A stretch of 28,417 nucleotides of DNA from Aestuariibius violaceus (lineage in GTDB: Bacteria > Pseudomonadota > Alphaproteobacteria > Rhodobacterales > Rhodobacteraceae): positions 1-28,417 of the forward strand of contig NZ_JBFONT020000018.1 of assembly GCF_040779325.2 (NCBI RefSeq). Reading direction: 5' to 3'. The notes beneath the pieces were generated by a model that had not been told where the DNA came from, made no database searches, and saw nothing but the letters and a program-made list of their open reading frames with translations. A program made the position numbers and the translations under genes. This document shows positions 6,818-13,084 of this stretch, one piece after another (the first letter of the stretch is position 1; every line of letters starts with the position of its first letter).

Positions 6818-7868
6818 ACACCGACCAACCCAACTCCACTCTGATCCGCTCATTGACCAATGCAAGCGTAGCCCATTCCCGAGCTCCGTCCGTACGATAT
6901 TGCGCCTCCGCACTCACGCCCTTGGTCATGGCGGTTCCGATATCGGCGATAAACCCCGCCGGATCGCTCAGGTCCGCGGCGATCTTTTTCGCGCCGGTAA
7001 CGGAGGCAATCTCAATCGCATCGAAGAGGACATGAAGGATCGTCTCCGTGCGGTAGGTTTGGCAGATTTCATGAGCGAGTGCGCCTTGCTGCGTGGTCGC
7101 AGAAAGACCATCAGGATTGGCCCCAATTCGCCTCCGGATCAAAGGCAGTTGGATCAGATGCCCGAGCAGCTGGAAGACACGCGCCGTCGTAGATGGATGG
7201 CTGCAATGCCCGCCCGCAACGCGGCAATCGGCCCGATCGATCAGAACCATCACGCCGAAGATCGCCGCCGCACGAAGTCTCAATTCGGCTGGGTCATGAT
7301 TCTCGCCGTCGCCCAGGACATAGTCTATTGCTTCATGATCCGCTTGAAGTTCGAGACAAGGCCGGACGAGAGAGTGGTCTGTGTCGGTCACGGTGTTGAA
7401 ATATGCGTTTGGAGCGGGCGTGCGACAAACGAGACCGAAGCGACGGATCTCATGACGTGCTCGGTCCCCGCGCTGACCTGCGACACGAAAGTGGTCCATC
7501 TCGTAGTGACAGAGTTCATGCAGGATCAGCCAAATGAGAGACGTGCGTAAGATATCGTCTTTTTGCATGGTTGGTCTCCGCCCATCCGTCTCTGTGAAAA
7601 GATAGCCTCTGTCCAAGCCAGCCTGCCAAAGATGATCCAATTGCAGAACAACGCCATGGGCAATGCTCAAGCGAACACCCTCTCGCGTCTGGACGATCTC
7701 CGCCCAGAAGGTCCTATCGTTTGCAACCACTAAGTCCACTGAGACTGGAAACGGCTTTCCTACCATATCCTTGATTTGCGCAAGAGCACCGTCGCAGGCC
7801 TCCATGAGGCGCCTCTTACAGGTACGATAGGACAAGCCAGTAATTGTCATGTCATTCAGAACCGCCAT
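6816..7868 (-). CDS. HExxH zinc metallopeptidase-like protein
   Basis: A 350-aa protein with the zinc site HELCH at 117-121 inside a hydrophobic helix (SLIWLILHELCHYEMDH). A downstream ELQAD-HEA (173-180) is the expected glutamate ligand motif of a gluzincin, and SHPSTTAR (223-230) is a substrate-side loop seen after such motifs in related families. No signal peptide or clear membrane span is visible, so it is probably cytoplasmic. The architecture recalls the U49/Lit phage-exclusion peptidase and M78/M48-like enzymes, but I cannot assign it to one. It is third in a likely minus-strand operon: a 49-aa protein, a four-helix membrane protein (48 bp upstream) and this. Substrate unknown. Cys-containing HELCH is slightly unusual. 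Confidence 0.7.
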   Translation of the reverse strand: MAVLNDMTITGLSYRTCKRRLMEACDGALAQIKDMVGKPFPVSVDLVVANDRTFWAEIVQTREGVRLSIAHGVVLQLDHLWQAGLDRGYLFTETDGRRPTMQKDDILRTSLIWLILHELCHYEMDHFRVAGQRGDRARHEIRRFGLVCRTPAPNAYFNTVTDTDHSLVRPCLELQADHEAIDYVLGDGENHDPAELRLRAAAIFGVMVLIDRADCRVAGGHCSHPSTTARVFQLLGHLIQLPLIRRRIGANPDGLSATTQQGALAHEICQTYRTETILHVLFDAIEIASVTGAKKIAADLSDPAGFIADIGTAMTKGVSAEAQYRTDGAREWATLALVNERIRVELGWSV

Positions 7869-7916
7869 AAAGATAAGGTAGATTTCAAACGACGGATGTG
7901 AACCGCCCTTCGCCTC

Positions 7917-8279
7917 CTACGCGTTATGCATCCCCAGCCAAATGCCGAGGAGCGATATCGCTAAGGCCAAGCACAGGCTGAGTGTGTCGTAGCGATGGCC
8001 CTCGATTATCATAGCCGCAATCAAAGGCGCCCACATTCCAAGGACGAGGAAACTAACCCCAGCAACGATTGGGTTCTGAAACGCATAGGCAGCAAGGAGA
8101 TTGCCGATCCCGGGCAATGGGAGAATGACAATCAGCATCCTCTGCCACCATTGAGGGAACGCCTCGTAGAAAGAAGCAAAGGTGTCCTTGCCAATATACC
8201 CGCCTATGACGAGTGTCGCGCTTTGAAAGAGTGCGATCGCAAGGGCCACCGCGCCGATCGTTATGAGATTGCTAACCAT
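7917..8279 (-). CDS. four-helix inner-membrane protein, unknown function
   Basis: 120 aa with four predicted membrane spans: about 4-27, 47-66, 69-93 and 99-117, with short loops. A short amphipathic stretch, FYEAFPQWWQR (37-47), separates the first two. No known motif is visible. The ATG at 8279 is preceded closely by AGGTGGGG, a good binding site. The downstream metallopeptidase gene starts 48 bp later and the 49-aa gene ends 65 bp before it, so the three may form one unit, although a strong hairpin (8310-8335) sits between the first and second. The membrane protein could anchor, be cleaved by, or be regulated by the peptidase; all of these are inference. Confidence 0.65.
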   Translation of the reverse strand: MVSNLITIGAVALAIALFQSATLVIGGYIGKDTFASFYEAFPQWWQRMLIVILPLPGIGNLLAAYAFQNPIVAGVSFLVLGMWAPLIAAMIIEGHRYDTLSLCLALAISLLGIWLGMHNA

Positions 8280-8309
8280 ATCCCCACCTCATGGTTCGTG
8301 CTGAAGTGA

Positions 8310-8335
8310 ATGGCGGCAGCGTGAGCTGCCGCCAT
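8310..8335 (-). terminator. perfect 11-bp hairpin between two minus-strand genes
   Basis: ATGGCGGCAGC (8310-8320) and GCTGCCGCCAT (8325-8335) pair perfectly around a 4-nt loop. It lies 9 nt past the stop of the 49-aa gene and 30 nt before the membrane-protein gene. Only TTCACTT follows, so it could be a partial terminator or processing site that sets unequal expression. Confidence 0.55.
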
Positions 8336-8344
8336 CCAGGCTCT

Positions 8345-8494
8345 TTAGTTGCCGTTCTTCCCGTCGATGACGGCACTATCGACCGCCTCCTTTTGCTTGG
8401 AGGGCATAGAGTCGGTCGGGACGTCGCCGCCCCGACGGCCAACGGCCTTGCAGTGGTCGTACTGCTCTTGGGTCAGGTATTCATTCCTTGCCAT
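8345..8494 (-). CDS. small hypothetical protein (49 aa)
   Basis: A 49-aa hydrophilic protein starting MARNEYLTQEQYDHCKAVGR. The ATG at 8494 is preferred over upstream codons (8527) because AAAGGAG lies 7 nt before it, an excellent site. It contains a glycine/aspartate stretch (RRGGDVPTD) and an acidic/Lys C-terminal third; no domain is recognised. It heads the minus-strand unit with the membrane protein and the HExxH peptidase and is divergent from the unknown pair at 8.6-9.9 kb. Confidence 0.55.
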   Translation of the reverse strand: MARNEYLTQEQYDHCKAVGRRGGDVPTDSMPSKQKEAVDSAVIDGKNGN

Positions 8495-8563
8495 GACGCA
8501 TCTCCTTTTTTGCCTTGCGTGAACCACCTCTACCCTTGCGGATGTCCACGAGATCAGACATGT

Positions 8564-8582
8564 TTGTCCATATTTCGGACAA
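8564..8582. promoter_or_regulatory. operator-like palindrome TTGTCC-N7-GGACAA
   Basis: TTGTCC (8564-8569) and GGACAA (8577-8582) are perfect 6-bp inverted arms around ATATTTC. It lies between the divergent 49-aa gene and the unknown pair, 16 bp upstream of the favoured ATG at 8599. Two-fold symmetry and position suit a binding site for a dimeric repressor. If translation began at 8515, 8542 or 8560 it would fall within coding sequence. Confidence 0.45.
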
Positions 8583-8598
8583 CCGCGCGGGGAAGATC

Positions 8599-9453
8599 AT
8601 GCACATCAGCTTGACGGATGCAGAGCGTCTCTTGGAGTTTCTCAGGGAGCGGAGAAATCAGAGAAGTGGCTTGAGCCAACTAAGCGACGATCTCGAGGAA
8701 GCTTCTTCGAAAGGCAAGACCGCCATAGTTCCTGTTTGTGAAAGGACTCTTCGAAGGATAAGCAACAAGACCGCCGAAGAGATTTACCACGGACAACTGA
8801 AGACCCCCAAATCAGTTCTGTCTTTCATGAACCGCCAAGGGCGTGTTAGCCCCGAAAACATCAAGGATGCCCTTACGGCAGCATCAGATTTTGTTTGGAC
8901 AGGAAAAAACAAGTATAACGACCTTCACCTAAAGAGGCTATGCGGAAGATACTTTATGTATCGACGATTTTGGCTTGAGAACGATCCAAATCTCTTCATG
9001 AGGAGCCTGGTCACGGTTCGTTTTAACTCTGTGTTGAGCCGTTACCAAATTCGCGAGTTTCAGAATTGGCCGAAACTCGAAATCAGAGAACTTTCGCGTG
9101 GAGTGCTGTTCCCAACTGGAGAGTCAATCATCTCAGTGTGTAATTCACTTCAAAAAACGACGGTTAAATTTCTATCCATAAGTAACCTCGATTTAGTCCA
9201 CAAAACATCTCGGTCGCCAATACGCCGATTTTCGGGAAATGGAATAGCCTGTTCTGACGAGCCGCCCCATACTGGCTACGGCTTTCATTGCGAGAGAATT
9301 CCTCAGGCATCTATAGGAAATCCAAGTAACTCGATATCTAGGGTCTATACCTTCGACGAGCTAAAGAGAAATAAATTTGAAGCATTGAGTGGAATACTGT
9401 ATTATGAGAACAATAAGAACGTTAATATTACGCCAACAGAAGGATTTTTATGA
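8599..9453 (+). CDS. hypothetical protein, first gene of an AT-richer two-gene unit
   Basis: 284 aa from the ATG at 8599, chosen because GGGGAA is positioned 5 nt upstream and a palindrome lies just before it; the frame is open back to 8515. The N-terminal 90 residues are charged and helical (SLTDAERLLEFLRERRNQRS; LRRISNKTAEEIYHGQLKT). The middle is rich in Arg, Phe, Tyr and Trp (LCGRYFMYRRFWLENDPN), and the C-terminal half looks like beta-rich globular sequence. I recognise no family. Base composition is visibly more AT-rich than its neighbours, pointing to recent acquisition. The next gene overlaps by ATGA, so the two products probably work together. Confidence 0.6.
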   Translation: MHISLTDAERLLEFLRERRNQRSGLSQLSDDLEEASSKGKTAIVPVCERTLRRISNKTAEEIYHGQLKTPKSVLSFMNRQGRVSPENIKDALTAASDFVWTGKNKYNDLHLKRLCGRYFMYRRFWLENDPNLFMRSLVTVRFNSVLSRYQIREFQNWPKLEIRELSRGVLFPTGESIISVCNSLQKTTVKFLSISNLDLVHKTSRSPIRRFSGNGIACSDEPPHTGYGFHCERIPQASIGNPSNSISRVYTFDELKRNKFEALSGILYYENNKNVNITPTEGFL

Positions 9454-9932
9454 AGTCAAACGTCGAACTAATCGAGGAAATCAAAGGGTACATTGACAAT
9501 AGTGATGCTGAAAAAATCGCTATCGCTCTAAAGGGTATTATAGAACAACTTCCTTATATTCAAACCGAGTTGATGGAACACGCTTATTCAGCTTACGAAG
9601 ATGGTGGTGACACGGGCGCCATTCTTTCTCTCGTGGAAAGCGGGTGCCTCCCCTTTTTTCACACGGACGCATGTGATGCAGTGGTACAGAGCTTTAAGCC
9701 CTTTTCAATCTTGAACCAGAAATGGGCTCACGCAGAGATGCCATCGGAAAGCTTTGCAAGGCTGTTAGATCAGCTCTTCACAAACTACTTTCCACAGCAC
9801 AAAACCATGTTTGAAGGGCAATCAAGGCAAGCCGATCTACAGATCACAGAGAACGAAGGAACATGGGAGGAAGTTCGGATCAGGTTGAGCAAACCGAAAG
9901 CGTACCGTGCTTTTATTCAGAATACGTTGTAG
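9450..9932 (+). CDS. hypothetical protein, translationally coupled to the previous gene
   Basis: 160 aa; its ATG overlaps the preceding stop (ATGA at 9450-9453), a sign of coupled translation. The sequence is mostly helical and acidic (NVELIEEIKGYIDNSDAEKI; LIEIxQLPYIQTELMEHAYSAYED-like segments), with a Trp/Lys-containing C-terminus (GTWEEVRIRLSKPKAYRAF). No motif, signal or membrane span is visible. The small acidic helical partner and larger basic protein in one AT-rich operon could resemble an immunity or antitoxin pairing, but nothing in the sequence shows this. Confidence 0.6.
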   Translation: MKSNVELIEEIKGYIDNSDAEKIAIALKGIIEQLPYIQTELMEHAYSAYEDGGDTGAILSLVESGCLPFFHTDACDAVVQSFKPFSILNQKWAHAEMPSESFARLLDQLFTNYFPQHKTMFEGQSRQADLQITENEGTWEEVRIRLSKPKAYRAFIQNTL

Positions 9933-10161
9933 CTAAAACTTGGATACTAGCCGTTACGGAGAAAGGGCTCTTTAAGATCGTCCTTCTGATCGATGGCGAT
10001 GTAGCTCTATATCACCCTGCTGCATCGCCCCGGGAAGCGATGCGGACGAGAATATTTTCCTCAGTTGCTGATCATGTAATCTGTTTAACAAAGGCGGCCC
10101 TCTTGATATGCATGGCCAAGCCAATGTCGGCCAAATGGCTGCGCATGCCTCCTTTCTGGCT
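9933..10161. other. intergenic; nothing recognised apart from a hairpin
   Basis: No convincing gene. GCATCGC (10022-10028) and GCGATGC (10037-10043) form a 7-bp hairpin about 90 nt after the preceding stop, without a T-run; it may end the AT-rich operon. Confidence 0.35.
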
Positions 10162-10225
10162 CCACCCTGACGCGCTGCCGAAGCAAGTCTCAGCACCCCG
10201 GCCTATCCCTTAGAATGTCCGCAAG
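10162..10225. repeat. 64-bp direct repeat, copy 1
   Basis: Aligns without gaps to 11065-11128: the first 23 bases are identical (starting CCACCCTGACGCGC), then about 15 mixed positions, then CCCTTAG-ATGTCCGCAAG. The pair brackets the dead IS110-type transposase. After this copy the sequence goes straight to CATCTTTGG, whereas copy 2 has a palindrome inserted first. Confidence 0.75.
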
Positions 10226-10283
10226 CATCTTTGGCAAATCAAGTGCGAAGACCGCGTGTCGGCGGCTAAGGCGAGGTCGGTGA

Positions 10284-10940
10284 CTAGTGTCTGGTTTTGG
10301 TGATGAGGGTGTTGGCGAGGATCGCGAGCTTCCGCATCAGGGCCATCAGGGCAACCTTGGGATGCTTGCCGAGGCGAATGATCTTTCGATCGTGTCGACC
10401 CAGAGGCCCGTCGCGGCTCGTCGCGCTGACAGCGTACATGTAGAGCACCTTGCGCCCGCCGCGGATCATCCGGTTCCCTTGCCGCGCACCTCTGTCCTAG
10501 CTCATCCGAGCTACACCGACGAGGGCAGCGACCTGTTTGGCGTTCAGTCGCCCCAGTTCAGGAAGATCCGCGATCAGCGCCATCGCCGTGACCGCCCCGA
10601 CATTGGGAATGCTCGTGAAGATATCGAACTTGGCGCGCAACACCGCATCGGTCTGGATGAGGGCCTTGGCCTCCCGCTCCAGCTCGGCCTTGTGGCGTTC
10701 GGCCTTCTTGAGGCGCGCCCGCATCTGACGCGCGGCCAGGGCGTGCTCCGTGTTGTAGAGTTGGCGCTTGAGATCCCCGATCTCCCGGGACAGCTGTGGC
10801 CGCAGCTGTGGGCGAGCGCTTCATCCTCTGCGCAAAGCAGGCGAGCGTCTGCGCATCGACTTGGTCGGTCTTTGCGAGACGCCCCAGGCTGTCGGTGAAC
10901 TGGCAACGGCAGAATGGCCTGATGACCGCTTCTAAAACCG
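10284..10940 (-). pseudogene. degenerate IS110-family transposase
   Basis: Minus-strand remains of an IS110 transposase in order. LGRLAKTDQVDAQTLACFAQ (about 10884-10825) is from the N-terminal DEDD region. QLSREIGDLKRQ and a charged coiled coil (to about 10640) come next. IPNVGAVTAMALIADLPELG (about 10610-10550), the helix-hairpin-helix transposase_20 domain, continues to GVARMS. After an in-frame TAG (near 10498), DRGARQGNRMIRGGRKV resumes in the same frame, and the C-terminus LMRKLAILANTLITKTRH ends at 10284. The first about 60 codons are missing, and a frameshift/deletion separates AKTD from the coiled coil (around 10820). So it has at least three lesions and is inactive. Confidence 0.85.
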
Positions 10941-11064
10941 AGGGGTGAGGAGCGCTTTCTCTAGCCGCTTGGTACGGTATATGCGAAAGGTATAGCGGCC
11001 CTTGCGGCGCATCATGACCAACCATGGGGCAAGCTGAGAGGTCGCAATTGACCCCGTTCTGACC

Positions 11065-11128
11065 CCACCCTGACGCGCTGCCGAAGCCTCTGCCAGCACC
11101 CAGACTGGTCCCTTAGTATGTCCGCAAG
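11065..11128. repeat. 64-bp direct repeat, copy 2
   Basis: Same-orientation partner of 10162-10225. It runs into the palindrome at 11125-11156, and after that the similarity resumes (CATCTTGGCA here against CATCTTTGGCA after copy 1). The arrangement suggests a duplicated segment, one copy of which lost or gained the palindrome core. Confidence 0.75.
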
Positions 11129-11156
11129 ATGTGTACGGCAGTGCCGTACCATCTTG
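11125..11156. repeat. long inverted repeat
   Basis: CAAGATG-T-GTACGGCA (11125-11140) pairs with TGCCGTAC-CATCTTG (11142-11156) around a single G, giving a 15-bp near-perfect palindrome with one bulged T. It could be an operator, a recombination site or an element end. No gene start is clearly tied to it. Confidence 0.6.
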
Positions 11157-11159
11157 GCA

Positions 11160-11490
11160 GGGGGGCCGCTCCGACATGTTCCATGTCTGCGCTCTCCCCC
11201 GTGCACCCCCTCCGCCATGGCTCCGCCCGGGCCTTGAGCCCCACCGGATCCAGCTGCCCGTATCGCCGGTCAATCCCTCGCGGGGAGACAGCCCTCTCCC
11301 CAGCCCCCATGGCCCAGGGGCGGCACGCCCCTTGGATCCCCGCGCATCGGGCGGACGATGCATCCCCGCTTGAGGGCGCCGCCGTGCTCCCCCAAGACCC
11401 CCATGGCCCTGCCCGGGAGGCCAAGCGTCCGCCGCCTGGACCTCGCCAGCGGAGCGCCGCTGGACCCGATTGAAGACCCAGGAGCGCCAT
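11160..11490. other. very GC-rich stretch without recognisable gene
   Basis: Reading frames are open on several frames of both strands simply because stop codons are rare at this GC content. The translations are Gly/Pro/Arg-rich and match no family I know. I see no RNA gene. Confidence 0.4.
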
Positions 11491-11494
11491 AAGC

Positions 11495-11518
11495 GAAGGG
11501 AGCCCGGAGGCTCCCTTC
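11495..11518 (-). terminator. 10-bp GC-rich hairpin
   Basis: GAAGGGAGCC (11495-11504) and GGCTCCCTTC (11509-11518) pair perfectly around CGGA. It sits 43 nt past the stop of the 58-aa minus-strand gene. The T-run is poor (GCTTAT), so confidence as an intrinsic terminator is moderate. Confidence 0.55.
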
Positions 11519-11561
11519 AAGACGGTTATACCAACCGAGGATCGAACGATTAGCCCGAGCC

Positions 11562-11738
11562 TTAGCTGGTCTTGGTCTGATTGTACGACGCCATGCGCGT
11601 CTGGAACGATGTCTGGCTTTCGCCCGGTTGCTGGGGGGAGGGCTGCAGTCCGTTCCGGGCTTCATCTTGCCCCTGTCTCATCGACCCGGCCTGGGTGTTC
11701 TGCCCGTTATTCTTGTAGGGATCGTTTGTGTTGGTCAT
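11562..11738 (-). CDS. small Gln/Asn-rich protein (58 aa)
   Basis: A short gene on the minus strand: ATG at 11738, stop TAA at 11564-11562. The ATG has AAAGGAG 7 nt upstream, an excellent site. The product starts MTNTNDPYKNNGQNTQAGSM and is extremely rich in Gln, Asn, Ser and Thr, with very few hydrophobic residues, so it is likely disordered; it ends TRMASYNQTKTS. No family recognised. It lies 69 bp downstream of the nuclease-fold lipoprotein gene on the same strand and before a hairpin terminator, so the two are probably one transcript. Confidence 0.6.
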   Translation of the reverse strand: MTNTNDPYKNNGQNTQAGSMRQGQDEARNGLQPSPQQPGESQTSFQTRMASYNQTKTS

Positions 11739-11807
11739 CGATGCGCTCCTTTCATGCTGCGCGGTTGGGAAAGCGGTGCGGGCGATCGGGTGAACCGCCC
11801 GGTGATC

Positions 11808-12179
11808 TCATTCGAAGACGGCGAGGCCAGCCGCGACCATCCAGGCCCCGATATCCTGACCACCGGTCGAGCAGCGACCCTCCCAACGGTTGGAGGCGCG
11901 GGAACTGATCTGGCAGATTGCCGTGCGGCCGCCCAGCTCCCGTTCGATACGGGCGAGACCCGCCCGGGCCTGATCGATCGGAAGCTGGCGGTTATCGATA
12001 TTGGTCAGGCGGATGCGCTGACCGCCCACAAGGATGGAATCCAGATCTTCCGCATCGCCGATCGAGGGATCAGCGTATGGGGCGATGGCGCCTGTGAAGG
12101 GTTCCGGTTCCGCGCAGGCCGTAAGCAAGGCCAGCAGGCCCACCATGGCCACGGCTTTGGATCGAAGGGGAAAAGGCAT
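11808..12179 (-). CDS. thermonuclease-fold (SNase-like) lipoprotein
   Basis: 123 aa with a lipoprotein signal: basic start, hydrophobic AVAMVGLLALL, lipobox LTAC with Cys22 as the predicted acylation site. After a short linker, residues 48-122 match a compact staphylococcal-nuclease fold: ILVGGQRIRLTNID (49-62), a helix ARAGLARIERELGG (71-84), CQISSR, and the closing DIGAWMVAAGLAVF (109-122). By alignment with S. aureus nuclease, Arg57 and Arg102 match catalytic Arg35 and Arg87, but the position of Glu43 is Gln65, so catalysis may be lost. Location: periplasmic face, lipid-anchored. Homologous proteins are common on roseobacter plasmids. It is divergent from the resolvase, with two palindromes between. 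Confidence 0.6.
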   Translation of the reverse strand: MPFPLRSKAVAMVGLLALLTACAEPEPFTGAIAPYADPSIGDAEDLDSILVGGQRIRLTNIDNRQLPIDQARAGLARIERELGGRTAICQISSRASNRWEGRCSTGGQDIGAWMVAAGLAVFE

Positions 12180-12227
12180 CTGTCCGTCTCGTCTTGTCGA
12201 GCGGCCCGGAGGGATCCCGGTGAGTGG

Positions 12228-12249
12228 ATCAAAAGGGGTCCCTTTTGAT
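12228..12249. promoter_or_regulatory. palindrome 1 in the nuclease/resolvase divergent region
   Basis: ATCAAAAGGG (12228-12237), GT, CCCTTTTGAT (12240-12249): a perfect 10-bp inverted repeat. Its core CAAAAGGGGTCCCTTTTG is the exact reverse complement of palindrome 2. It lies 49 bp upstream of the lipoprotein gene start, where a repressor would block transcription. Confidence 0.6.
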
Positions 12250-12347
12250 TAGGTATCACAGGAGAGGCCCGGCTGCATGCACATGTAGGCAAATCAGGCG
12301 GATAGCAGCGCAGTCCGGGGCTCGAAACACAGCAACCACGCGGCCTT

Positions 12348-12365
12348 CAAAAGGGACCCCTTTTG
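12348..12365. promoter_or_regulatory. palindrome 2, abutting the resolvase ribosome binding site
   Basis: CAAAAGGG (12348-12355), AC, CCCTTTTG (12358-12365). The AAAGGAG of the resolvase gene starts one base later (12367). Centres of the two palindromes are 118 bp apart, so a dimeric protein bound at both could loop the intervening DNA and control both genes. They could also be resolvase subsites, though typical Tn3-family subsites are longer. Confidence 0.6.
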
Positions 12366-12381
12366 TAAAGGAGCACGTGCC

Positions 12382-13035
12382 GTGAAATCCGCTGCGAGAC
12401 AGACCCAAATCGGCTATCCTATTGCTATGACGACAGAGTTTCTTGGAGGACCTTCACGAAGTTGCCGAGGCCGCAGGATCGGTTATGTCCGGGTCTCGGA
12501 CAAAGACCAGACCGAGGCTTTGCAGATCGACGCGCTGCGACAGGCAGGCTGCACCGTAATCTATGGCGATCACGGCGTCTCAGGCGCGATCACCACGCGC
12601 AGAGGGCTCGCCGATCTGATCGACAGCCTCCGCTCGGGCGACACACTTGTTGTTTGGAAGCTCGACCGGCTGGGCCGCTCCACGATCCATCTCCTCCAGC
12701 TTCTGGCCGATCTCCGAGCGCGCAAGATCGATTTCATCGCGCTCACTCAGGGCATCGATACGACCACCGCGGTGGGCCGGATGCTCTGTGGCCAACTCGC
12801 CGTCTTCGCCGAGTTCGAACGGGATCTGATCAGCGACCGCACCAAGGCGGGCATGGCCGCCGCCAAGCGCCGCGGAAAGCATGTGGGACGGCCGAAGGCA
12901 CTGACGGAGGGGCAGATCCGGCGGGCCAGGCGGCAGATCGACCGCAAGGGGGCCAGTGTGAGACAGCTGGCCTCCAGACTCAAGGTCACGCCCCAGACGC
13001 TTGCGCGGGCCATCAAACGGATACGGGCGCATTAG
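12382..13035 (+). CDS. serine recombinase (resolvase/invertase family)
   Basis: 217 aa. The catalytic domain has RIGYVRVSDKDQ (32-43) with nucleophile Ser39, GVSGAITTRRGL (65-76), and KLDRLGRS (93-100) with the conserved arginines. EFERDLISDRTKAGM (144-158) begins the long E-helix, followed by the GKHVGRPK hinge (165-172). A C-terminal HTH (190-212, ASVRQLASRLKVTPQTLARA) binds DNA. It thus has the compact Tn3/gamma-delta resolvase layout, with about 30 extra N-terminal residues if the GTG at 12382 is used. That GTG is favoured by AAAGGAG 8 nt upstream, while an ATG at 12427 is an alternative. On a plasmid its job is likely dimer resolution or DNA inversion. The palindromes upstream are its probable regulation or recombination site. 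Confidence 0.93.
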   Translation: MKSAARQTQIGYPIAMTTEFLGGPSRSCRGRRIGYVRVSDKDQTEALQIDALRQAGCTVIYGDHGVSGAITTRRGLADLIDSLRSGDTLVVWKLDRLGRSTIHLLQLLADLRARKIDFIALTQGIDTTTAVGRMLCGQLAVFAEFERDLISDRTKAGMAAAKRRGKHVGRPKALTEGQIRRARRQIDRKGASVRQLASRLKVTPQTLARAIKRIRAH

Positions 13036-13084
13036 ATGGTGTCTTCTGGCAAGCGCCGTCCTTGATGCGAGACCCGATGGCCAC

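Noticed and set aside
9863..10213. 116-aa plus-strand frame overlapping the end of the second unknown gene
   Set aside because: It lies out of frame within the 160-aa gene, then runs through repeat copy 1; no supporting signal.
10932..11520. Minus- and plus-strand frames of 110-143 aa in the GC-rich stretch
   Set aside because: Compositions are Gly/Pro/Arg-rich, frames overlap on both strands, and one contains repeat copy 2, so coding is unlikely.
12228..12365. Palindromes as plasmid replication iterons
   Set aside because: Only two copies in inverted orientation and no replication initiator gene nearby.
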